Position numbers and translations under genes: made by a program
Notes under the pieces: generated by a model
The model's input: the letters and a program-made list of their open reading frames with translations, nothing else
Told to the model about the DNA's origin: nothing
Databases searched by the model: none
Assembly (NCBI GenBank): GCA_021801615.1
Contig: JAJYXS010000060.1
Location: forward strand, 1-7,610
Direction of reading: 5' to 3'
Length of the DNA: 7,610 bases
Origin: Actinomycetes bacterium
Lineage (GTDB): Bacteria > Actinomycetota > Acidimicrobiia > Acidimicrobiales > RAAP-2
Shown: piece by piece, positions 1-7,091 of the stretch
Numbering within the stretch: the stretch's first letter is position 1
Layout: every line of letters begins with the position of its first letter

Positions 1-423
1 CGGCGCGGGGCGCGGCGGGGCGGGCGCAGCCGGCACGGGGCCCACCGCGGCAGGTGCTGCAGGGACCGCGCTCGTCTCGGCAGGCGGGGCCGGAACCGGG
101 CCTGCGGCGGCAGGCGGGCTCGCGCCCCGGCTGGTCACGAGGCGTGGCCGCTCCGCCTCACCTTCACGAGCCGACGCCCCCGCGACCAGGCGCCGCGCGG
201 GGGTCTTCGTGGCGACGGGCGCGGTTGGTGCCTCTTCAGGCTGGACGGCGCGGCGCAACCCCTCGGCGTCGGCCTTTCTCCGGACGCGGTCGGCTTGGGC
301 CTCCTCGATGGAGGACGAGTGGCTCTTCACCCCGATCCCCAGCGAAAGGGAGAGGTCCAGAGCTTCCTTGTTGGTCAGGCCCAGCTCTCGGGCGAGCTCG
401 TAGACGCGGATCTTCTTCGGCAA
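1..423 (-). CDS. infB: Translation initiation factor IF-2, N-terminal part (3' end outside window)
   Basis: The 141 visible residues are the N-terminus of IF-2, the GTPase that brings initiator tRNA to the 30S subunit. They begin MPKKIRVYELARELGLTNKE, the typical IF2_N helical domain (about residues 2-56), which continues into GVKSHSSSIEEAQADRVRRK, a signature seen in actinobacterial IF-2. From about residue 60 the chain becomes an Ala/Pro-rich disordered linker, with a GPVPAPPA / GPVPAAPA near-repeat at about 108-135; the GTPase domains lie beyond the window. I chose TTG at 423-421 because the family motif starts at the next codon and a GAGGA element lies 3 nt upstream (427-431). No ATG or GTG fits better. 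The gene follows ylxR by 24 bp, and the order nusA-ylxR-infB is conserved in bacteria. Identity is secure from sequence; the exact start is an inference. Confidence 0.93.
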   Translation of the reverse strand, partial: MPKKIRVYELARELGLTNKEALDLSLSLGIGVKSHSSSIEEAQADRVRRKADAEGLRRAVQPEEAPTAPVATKTPARRLVAGASAREGEAERPRLVTSRGASPPAAAGPVPAPPAETSAVPAAPAAVGPVPAAPAPPRPAP

Positions 424-447
424 TGTTCCTCGGTGTCCTTCACGGGC

Positions 448-875
448 TCAGGCGTCTCCTCGAGGCGCCCGAGCATCCTTCCATCCTCGCACATCGCCGG
501 CAGTACCGATCTGCCGGGCCAGCACATCGCCGGCAGTACCGATCTGCCGGGCCAGCACATCGCCGGCAGTACCGATCTGCCGGGCCGGCACATCGCCGGC
601 AGTACCGATCTGCCGGGCCGGCACATCGCCGGCAGTACCGATCTGCCGGGCCAGCTCCTCGACCGCCGTCGGAGCCAGACGGGCGCGCAACGCCCGCTCA
701 AGCGCCCCGCGTCGCGCCGCGCGCTCGAGGCATGCCGGCGACCCCCTGCACAACCACGCGCCCCGTCCGGGAAGCGCGCGCCCGGTCCCGAGCGAGCCGT
801 CCGGCATGCGGACCACTCGGAGCAGCTCACCCTGCGGGGCGCGCCGGCGGCATCCTACGCAGGTCCGCTCCGGCG

Positions 876-879
<4 letters not shown>
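448..879 (-). CDS. ylxR: YlxR family (DUF448) RNA-binding protein with 11-residue tandem-repeat tail
   Basis: This is a small YlxR/DUF448 protein, a family encoded between nusA and infB and thought to bind RNA or act as a nucleoid/RNase P-associated factor. Visible hallmarks are PERTCVGCRRR at residues 3-13 (the CxxC-type family motif) and GRGAWLCRGSPACLERA at about 38-54. The conserved fold ends near residue 80. Residues 78-130 are then five copies of an 11-residue unit (ARQIGTAGDV plus P or L), followed by a short tail, giving 143 aa against roughly 90-100 usual. There is no ATG, GTG or TTG near the expected start. GAGGAGG at 887-893 lies 7 nt before ATA at 879-877, which overlaps the nusA TAG as ATAG, so ATA is my proposed start. 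The nearest in-frame GTG is more than 100 nt upstream inside nusA. A damaged start or sequencing error is possible. Family assignment is strong; the start is uncertain. Confidence 0.82.
489..655. repeat. Five tandem copies of a 33-bp palindrome-bearing repeat
   Basis: Five head-to-tail copies start at 491, 524, 557, 590 and 623 (register set at the ACATCGCC motif). Matches extend from 489 to 655. The only difference I see between copies is one position that is A after copies 1, 2 and 5 and G after copies 3 and 4; on the minus strand this changes Leu to Pro. Each unit contains an inverted repeat, CCGGCAG and CTGCCGG, separated by 7 nt. The unit length is a multiple of three and contains no stop codon in any of the six frames, so copy-number changes leave ylxR readable. 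The near identity points to recent expansion. There are no unique spacers between copies, so this is not a CRISPR array. Confidence 0.97.
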
Positions 880-2074
<1,195 letters not shown>

Positions 2075-2078
<4 letters not shown>

Positions 2079-2614
2079 GGCGTCGTGGCCCTCTCTCTGC
2101 GCTCGGGCGTCGTGCGCTTGGGCGCCCTTGCCCGGCTGGGCGACGGCGCCGGGTCGGGTCCCCACTCGAACACCGTGCGCGCCCGTTCGATGGTCTCGTA
2201 GGAGACGTACGCCGAGCCACCGGGCACCTCGGGCCCCTCCAGCCGCACGCCGTGCTCGTCCGCCTCGGCGATCCGCCCCCGGAGGCGTCGGACGTCGCCG
2301 GTGCCCGGCAGGAGCCGAACCGACACGGTCTCTTCGAGCGCGCGCGCGAAGTGCGCCGGCCTGCGAAGGCGGCGCTCCAGGCCCGGGCTGGACACCTCGA
2401 GCGTGTAGCGGCCGGGGATGGGGTCGAGCCGGTCGAGCGCGCCGGACACCGCATGGTTCGCCTCCGCCAACGCGTCGAGGTCCACGCCCCCGTCACGATC
2501 CACGATCACCCTCACGGTGGCGCCGGACACCTCGACGTCGACCAATTCGAGCCCAAGGGTGCCCACGACCGACGACAGCGCTTCGTACAGCGTCTCCGCG
2601 AGTCCTTCGACCAT
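2075..2614 (-). CDS. rimP: Ribosome maturation factor RimP
   Basis: RimP is a cytoplasmic factor that assists 30S subunit maturation. The 179-residue product has the expected N-terminal alpha/beta domain (about 1-80) with VDLDALAEANHAVSGALD and the family signature YTLEVSSPGLERRLRRPAHF at about 70-89, then the SH3-like C-terminal domain (about 92-150, with LRGRIAEADEHGVRLEG). A basic, Pro/Arg-rich tail of about 25 residues follows. The ATG at 2614-2612 is well supported: AAGGGAGGTG at 2621-2630 ends 6 nt upstream, the best ribosome binding site in the window. The gene is first in the rimP-nusA-ylxR-infB operon, downstream of a probable promoter near 2780, and its TGA overlaps the nusA ATG by ATGA. 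Confidence 0.95.
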
Positions 2615-2620
2615 CGTCGG

Positions 2621-2630
2621 CACCTCCCTT
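2621..2630 (-). promoter_or_regulatory. Strong ribosome binding site of rimP
   Basis: AAGGGAGGTG on the minus strand is a nearly full anti-16S complement ending 6 nt before the rimP ATG. It decides that start over the in-frame GTG that overlaps the site itself. The other genes here have weaker or oddly placed sites, so rimP is likely the main ribosome entry point of the operon. Confidence 0.85.
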
Positions 2631-2715
2631 CGTCTCTCGGCGCTCGCCCTGCGCTGGCTCTTCTCCCGACCGGGCGTGTGGCAGCCCGGCAAGGCCGGCC
2701 GGCCCCCTTCACGAC

Positions 2716-2743
2716 GAAAGCGTGGGCGGCGGCCCACGCTTTC
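2716..2743 (-). promoter_or_regulatory. Perfect 12-bp hairpin in the rimP-nusA operon leader
   Basis: The arms GAAAGCGTGGGC (2716-2727) and GCCCACGCTTTC (2732-2743) pair without mismatch around a 4-nt loop. The hairpin starts about 30 nt after the inferred transcription start and about 100 nt before rimP. No uridine run follows the stem on the minus strand (the T residues are within the 3' arm, then CGTCGTG). It could be a U-less terminator for read-through from proS, a leader attenuator or pause site, or a protective 5' structure. Because it lies downstream of the promoter, a role in controlling the nusA operon is attractive, but this is inference. The structure itself is directly visible. 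Confidence 0.7.
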
Positions 2744-2778
2744 AACAGGGTCCTGCAATGAGACCGGACAGCCCACGA

Positions 2779-2787
2779 AGTATACCA
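2779..2787 (-). promoter_or_regulatory. Extended -10 promoter for the rimP-nusA-ylxR-infB operon
   Basis: The minus strand reads TGGTATACT, an extended -10 (TGn followed by TATACT, five of six matches to TATAAT) in an otherwise very GC-rich setting. No convincing -35 lies 16-18 bp upstream, as is common for extended -10 promoters. Transcription would start near 2772, leaving a leader of about 158 nt before rimP. It lies 39 bp beyond the proS stop, between the two gene groups, where an operon promoter is expected. Confidence 0.6.
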
Positions 2788-2825
2788 ACCGAAGCGCTCC
2801 GGCCGGCACGGGCCCGGCGCGCCGC

Positions 2826-4298
2826 TCAGTAGGACCGACCCACCACTGCGACGAGCGCGTCGTCGGCCTCGCCGGCCGACGCGAGCCCGCCGTCGTCACG
2901 CTGGAGGCAGCGCACGCTGAGGGCCTCGGACGCGAGCTGCAGCTCCCCCTCCTCCCTGACCGCCTTCCAGGGGACACGGGCGAAGCCCGACGCGCCTGCC
3001 TCGACCGCTTCCTCCAGAGAGCCGACGGACGCGGTGCGCGACTCTCTGAAGGCGAGCGCCTCAGCCCTCAGCTCGCCAGCAGCCCGTCCGCAGATGCGCT
3101 CCACCGCGTCGGCGACCCCACCGAGCGCCACGGCCTGCTTCGTCCGGGTGTGGCGCGTGACCACCGTCACGCTGCCCTGCGCAAGGTCCCGGGGCCCGAC
3201 CTCGACCCGCACCGGCACGCCCTTCAGCTCCCAGTCGACGGTGCGCCGGCCGAAGCCCGTGTCCGTGCGGTCGTCCAGGTGCACGCGTCTGCCCGCTCGT
3301 CGGAGCTCGTCCGCGAGCGCGGACGCAGCTCGGCGCACCGCGTCGTCTTCGCGCACGCACAGCACCACCACCTCCACGGGCGCGAGAGCCGGCGGGAGCC
3401 GAAGGCCGAAGTCGTCGCCGTGGGACATGATCAACGCACCCACGAGGCGGGTCGACGCGCCCCACGACGTCTGCCACACGTGGCGCAGCACGCCGGTCGC
3501 GTCCGAGTACTGGATGCCGAAGGCCTGCGCGAAATTCTGCCCGAGCTCGTGGCTCGTGCCCATCTGCAGCGCCTTGCCGTCACCCATCATCCCCTCGCAG
3601 GTCCAGGTTCGCACCGCGCCGGCGAAGCGCTCGCGTTCGGTCTTGTGACCGACGAGCACCGGGACCGCCGCGACTTGCTCCATCGCGTCCTGGTAGACGT
3701 CGGTCAAGATCCGCAACGCGTAGTCACGGGCACCGGCCTCGTCCGCGTGCGCCGTGTGGCCCTCCTGCCAGAGGAACTCCGTCGTGCGCAGGAAGAGCCG
3801 CGGCCGCAGCTCCCAGCGCACGACGTTGCACCACTGGTTCACGAGCAAGGGAAGGTCCCGGTGGCTCTGGACCCACTTCGCGAAGAAGTGGTTGACCACC
3901 GTCTCGCTGGTCGGCCTCACGACGACGGGCTCCTCGAGCTCCCGCCCGCCGCCGTGCGTCACGACCCACAGCTCCGGGTCGAAGCCCGCGACGTGCTGAG
4001 CCTCGAGGCGCATGAAGGCTTCGGGGATGAACAACGGGAAGTACGCGTTGTGCGCGCCGGCTGCCTTGATCCGCTCGTCGAGGGCCGCTTGGAGCCGCTC
4101 CCAGATCTCGTAGCCCCAGGGCCTGATCACCATGGTGCCGCGCACCGGCCCGTTGTCGGCCATCTCGGCGCGCGCGACGACCTCCTGGTACCAGCGGGGG
4201 AAGTCCTCGGCGCGAGGGGTCAGCGCGCCCTTCGCGCCCGGCGCGCCGCCATGCGCCGCCATGCGGCCGTCGTCGGCGGTTGCGTCGGCGTCGGTCAC
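2826..4298 (-). CDS. proS: Prolyl-tRNA synthetase, archaeal/eukaryotic-type (ProS type 3)
   Basis: This class II synthetase charges tRNA-Pro with proline. At 490 residues, and with no editing domain inserted between motifs 2 and 3, it is the short archaeal-type form rather than the roughly 570-residue E. coli type. Visible elements are motif 1 region GPVRGTMVIRPWGYEIWERL (50-69), RPTSE (128-132), motif 2 with LFLRTTEFLWQEGHTAHA (168-185), GTSHELGQNFAQAFG (247-261) and SWGASTR (278-284). An anticodon-binding domain follows (about 305-410), then a C-terminal domain ending in Tyr, as usual for this type. That last domain (411-490) has a single Cys (C464), so the four-Cys zinc site known in T. 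thermophilus ProRS is missing. I chose GTG at 4298; ATG at 4262 is an alternative, since the first 24 residues are not conserved. Neither start has a clear Shine-Dalgarno. Confidence 0.95.
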   Translation of the reverse strand: MTDADATADDGRMAAHGGAPGAKGALTPRAEDFPRWYQEVVARAEMADNGPVRGTMVIRPWGYEIWERLQAALDERIKAAGAHNAYFPLFIPEAFMRLEAQHVAGFDPELWVVTHGGGRELEEPVVVRPTSETVVNHFFAKWVQSHRDLPLLVNQWCNVVRWELRPRLFLRTTEFLWQEGHTAHADEAGARDYALRILTDVYQDAMEQVAAVPVLVGHKTERERFAGAVRTWTCEGMMGDGKALQMGTSHELGQNFAQAFGIQYSDATGVLRHVWQTSWGASTRLVGALIMSHGDDFGLRLPPALAPVEVVVLCVREDDAVRRAASALADELRRAGRRVHLDDRTDTGFGRRTVDWELKGVPVRVEVGPRDLAQGSVTVVTRHTRTKQAVALGGVADAVERICGRAAGELRAEALAFRESRTASVGSLEEAVEAGASGFARVPWKAVREEGELQLASEALSVRCLQRDDGGLASAGEADDALVAVVGRSY

Positions 4299-4304
4299 GA
4301 CTCG

Positions 4305-4310
4305 AGCGTA
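4305..4310 (-). promoter_or_regulatory. Possible leaderless-type -10 element of proS
   Basis: The minus strand reads TACGCT, then 6 nt, then the proS GTG. TANNNT ending 6-7 nt before the start codon is the usual arrangement for leaderless actinobacterial mRNAs, and no Shine-Dalgarno is present here. No good -35 is visible. TANNNT is a weak pattern, so chance occurrence is quite possible. Confidence 0.3.
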
Positions 4311-4377
4311 GACCGGGACGCGACCTCAGCTTCGCGACGGCGCGGGCTCGACACCGCGTACCGAGACTTGCCCGGCG

Positions 4378-5643
4378 CTACGCCTTCTCGGGCGAGCCCG
4401 CCCCGCCCGCGCCCCCCCCGCCCGAGCGCGCACGGATCCGCCCCACCCGCACCTCCGAGGCGTTCGGGTCGGCGCCGCCGCCGTCGAGGAGCGCCCGGCG
4501 GTCCGCCTCCGCCTCGGCCTCGGCGGTGGAGTCCGCCGCGGCGAGCCGGGCCTCGACACCCTCGGCCACCAGCCGCTCTGCCTCTGCGACGAGCGCCTCG
4601 ACCATCTCGGACTCGGCCACGACGCGCACGATCTTGCCTCGGATGAACAGATGGCCCTTTTGCTTGCCCGCAGCGATGCCCAGATCGGCGCTACGCGCCT
4701 CGCCCGGCCCGTTCACCACGCAGCCCATGACCGCAACCTGGATCGGGAGGTTCCGGTCCTCGAGCGCCTGCTGTGCCTCCTTTGCCACCGCGATGACGTC
4801 CACCTGCGCTCGGCCGCACGACGGGCACGCGATCAGATCGAGGCCTTTGCGCTCGCGCAGCCCGAGCGACTCGAGGAGCTGGCGCCCGGCACGCGCCTCT
4901 TCGACGGGGTCGGCCGTGAGCGAGTAGCGGATCGTGTCGCCGATGCCCTCGGCGAGCAGCGTCCCGATCCCCGCGCTGCCCTTCAGCAGTCCGGCCGGAG
5001 GCGGTCCTGCTTCGGTCACACCGAGGTGCAACGGGTGGTCGAAGGTCTCGGACGCGAGGCGGTACGCCGCGATCATCAACGCGACCGACGACGCCTTCAC
5101 GGAGATCTTCACGTCGGAGAACCCGACGTCCTCGAAGTACGCGAGCTCCATCTTCGCCGACTCGACGAGCGCCTCGGGCGTGACGCCACCGTACTTCTTG
5201 TAGAGGTCCGGGTGGAGCGACCCCGCGTTCACCCCGATGCGGATGGGCACGCCACGGTCCTTCGCCTCGGACGCGACGAGCTTGATCTCGGACTCCTTTC
5301 GCAGGTTCCCCGGGTTGAGCCGGAGCCCCTGGACGCCTGCCTCCAGGGCGGCGAGGGCCATCTCGTAATGGAAGTGGATGTCCGCGACGATCGGCACGGG
5401 CGACCGGGGGATGATGCGTGCGAGCCCTTCGGCCGCGGCCTGCTCGTTGCAGGTGCAGCGGACGATGTCCGCGCCCGCCGCGGCGAGCGCGTAGATCTGG
5501 GCGAGGGTACCGTCGACGTCCGCGGTCTTGGTCGTGGTCATCGACTGGACCGAGACGGGGGCGCCGTCGCCGATCGCAACGTCGCCGACGTAGATCCTGC
5601 GGGTCTTGCGGCGCGGCATGAGCAGGGTGGACAAAGGCTGCAT
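4378..5643 (-). CDS. ispG: 4-hydroxy-3-methylbut-2-enyl diphosphate synthase (flavodoxin/ferredoxin), IspG/GcpE
   Basis: IspG is a [4Fe-4S] enzyme that reductively converts MEcPP to HMBPP in the MEP isoprenoid pathway. The TIM-barrel part (about 15-260) is clear: GDGAPVSVQSMTTTKTADV (26-44), PIVADIHFHYEMALAALEAG (84-103), LRLNPGN (107-113), RIGVNAGSL (135-143) and HLGVTEAG (206-213). The C-terminal Fe-S domain has CPSCGR (C273, C276) and GCVVNGPGE (C308, E315), all four cluster ligands. After about residue 365 comes a tail of about 55 residues, Ala/Glu-rich then Gly-rich (ending SGGGGAGGAGSPEKA), beyond the usual end of the family (E. coli is 372 aa). The start is uncertain: GGGAGG at 5646-5651 is only 2 nt from ATG 5643, 11 nt from an in-frame TTG at 5634 and 26 nt from ATG 5619, where conservation begins (MPRRKTRRIYVG). 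It follows rseP by 78 bp. Confidence 0.97.
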   Translation of the reverse strand: MQPLSTLLMPRRKTRRIYVGDVAIGDGAPVSVQSMTTTKTADVDGTLAQIYALAAAGADIVRCTCNEQAAAEGLARIIPRSPVPIVADIHFHYEMALAALEAGVQGLRLNPGNLRKESEIKLVASEAKDRGVPIRIGVNAGSLHPDLYKKYGGVTPEALVESAKMELAYFEDVGFSDVKISVKASSVALMIAAYRLASETFDHPLHLGVTEAGPPPAGLLKGSAGIGTLLAEGIGDTIRYSLTADPVEEARAGRQLLESLGLRERKGLDLIACPSCGRAQVDVIAVAKEAQQALEDRNLPIQVAVMGCVVNGPGEARSADLGIAAGKQKGHLFIRGKIVRVVAESEMVEALVAEAERLVAEGVEARLAAADSTAEAEAEADRRALLDGGGADPNASEVRVGRIRARSGGGGAGGAGSPEKA

Positions 5644-5721
5644 CGCCTCCCATTCTGCCGCGGCGCCGGCCGCGCGCGCTGGACGGCCCGCTCGGAAGCG
5701 CTGCGGGCGGAGGCCGCTCCC

Positions 5722-7086
5722 CTACCTGAAGGGGTTCGCGAGAGGGTGGGCGATGTCGAGGAACACGGCAGAGCCCACGATGACGAGCAGCACTGCCATG
5801 AAGGCATAGGCGACGGGCATGAGCTTGGCCGCGTCCGCCTGGTAGTAGGGCCGCCCCCGCCGGGTGCGGACCCGCTCGTAGAGCGCGATCGCCACGTGGC
5901 CGCCGTCGAGGGGGAGCATCGGGAGCATGTTCAAGAGCCCGAGCGCGATGTTCAGCGCGATCAGGATGGAGACGAAGTAGTAGGGGCCCTTCGCCTCCGC
6001 CTGCGTGGCGAGCCGGGCCGTCTCGACAACCGAGAGGATGCGGTTCGATCGGGCCGGGTTGGCCGCAGCCTCGTCTGCCGCCCGGGTGTTCGTCACCTGG
6101 TGGACGAGCGACGTGAGACCGCTCGGAGAGAAGACGTGGCCGATCCCCACCACCGTGAGCCGCGTGACGTCGCCGACGTCGCGCCCCGCCCAGGCCACCG
6201 CCTGCCACGGGTCCTGCGGCGTGAAGACCGGGGTGACGTTGACCTCGACACCGATGAGCCACTGGGTCTTCCCCGGCCCCTTGCCGAGCACCTCTTGACC
6301 CTTCGCCCTGCCCGTCGTGGCGACGTGCCCCGGCTCCGGGTGGACGGTGAGCGTCGAGCGACGGCCATCGCGCTCGACGACCAGCCTGACCGCGCGACCC
6401 TTCGCCGCCTGGATGCGCTCGGAAAGCTGTGTCGTCGTGGTCACGGTCTTGCCGTCCACCGACAGCACCCTGTCGCCGGCCTGCATCCCGGCGAGCTGCG
6501 CCGCGGTCTTCGCGTGCCCCGCCCAGTGCGTGAACCCTGTGACGGTGACCTGGGTACGCGACGGGACGCCAATCCACAGCGCGAGCACGATCCCAAGGAC
6601 CAGGGCGATCACGTAGTGCATGATCGAGCCGGCGCTCGCGACGAGCACGCGCCGGCGGAACGGCTGCTGGCGGTAGGTGCGGAGCTCGTCGGCCGGGTCG
6701 ACCTGCTCGAGGTTGGTCATCCCGGGGATCTTCACGTACGCCCCGACGAGGATCGGCTTGACGCCGTACTCCGTCTCGCCCCTGCGCACCGACCAGAGCC
6801 TCGGCCCGAAGCCGATGAAGAACTCGGTGACCTTCATGTGGCTCCACTTGGCGGTGAGGTAGTGGCCGAGCTCATGGAGGACGACGATGACGACGAGCGC
6901 CGCGAGGAAGACGAGAAGGGCGCCGAGCCCCGCCGCGAGGAACGCCGCGACGATCAACGCGAGGGCGATCACGAGGCGCGCGATCGCCCGTCGGGTCGAG
7001 CGGTCCGGCGCCCCCCCTGGCGATCCCCCGCCCCCGCCGGCCGGCGGGCTCGGCCGTCCCTCGGCCGGCGCCGGGGGAGCAGGCAT
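5722..7086 (-). CDS. rseP: RseP/Rip1-type site-2 intramembrane zinc metalloprotease (M50)
   Basis: This membrane protease belongs to the M50 site-2 family that cleaves substrates such as anti-sigma factors within the membrane; the actual substrate here cannot be read from the sequence. The 454-residue product has an N-terminal Pro/Gly-rich segment (1-33), two hydrophobic stretches (about 38-55 and 55-77) with the zinc motif HELGH at 71-75, and a third transmembrane stretch (about 147-173). A PDZ domain follows (about 180-250, with AAQLAGMQAGDRVLSVDGKT). Then come the C-terminal membrane helices with MLPLDGGH (390-397), where D394 is the third zinc ligand, and a last helix at about 422-444. 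ATG 7086 is used; GTG 7095 overlaps the dxr stop as GTGA and is equally possible. The dxr-rseP-ispG order matches Mycobacterium rip1 (Rv2869c). Confidence 0.95.
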   Translation of the reverse strand: MPAPPAPAEGRPSPPAGGGGGSPGGAPDRSTRRAIARLVIALALIVAAFLAAGLGALLVFLAALVVIVVLHELGHYLTAKWSHMKVTEFFIGFGPRLWSVRRGETEYGVKPILVGAYVKIPGMTNLEQVDPADELRTYRQQPFRRRVLVASAGSIMHYVIALVLGIVLALWIGVPSRTQVTVTGFTHWAGHAKTAAQLAGMQAGDRVLSVDGKTVTTTTQLSERIQAAKGRAVRLVVERDGRRSTLTVHPEPGHVATTGRAKGQEVLGKGPGKTQWLIGVEVNVTPVFTPQDPWQAVAWAGRDVGDVTRLTVVGIGHVFSPSGLTSLVHQVTNTRAADEAAANPARSNRILSVVETARLATQAEAKGPYYFVSILIALNIALGLLNMLPMLPLDGGHVAIALYERVRTRRGRPYYQADAAKLMPVAYAFMAVLLVIVGSAVFLDIAHPLANPFR

Positions 7087-7091
7087 CGCGC

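Noticed and set aside
489..655. CRISPR array or phase-variation coding repeat
   Set aside because: The copies are directly adjacent with no unique spacers and no cas genes nearby. The unit is a multiple of 3, so copy changes do not shift the frame and cannot switch the gene off.
2079..2165. N-terminally extended NusA starting at 2165
   Set aside because: The extra residues are not NusA-like and overlap rimP by about 90 nt. The ATG at 2078 has the ATGA overlap and is directly followed by conserved sequence.
2418..4646. Long plus-strand open frame opposite rimP and proS
   Set aside because: It is antisense to conserved genes, with low-complexity Arg/Pro-rich composition and no family motifs.
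5686..5708. Hairpin between rseP and ispG as a terminator
   Set aside because: It has only a 6-bp GCCCGC/GCGGGC stem with an 11-nt loop and no T-run. Such pairs are expected by chance in this composition.
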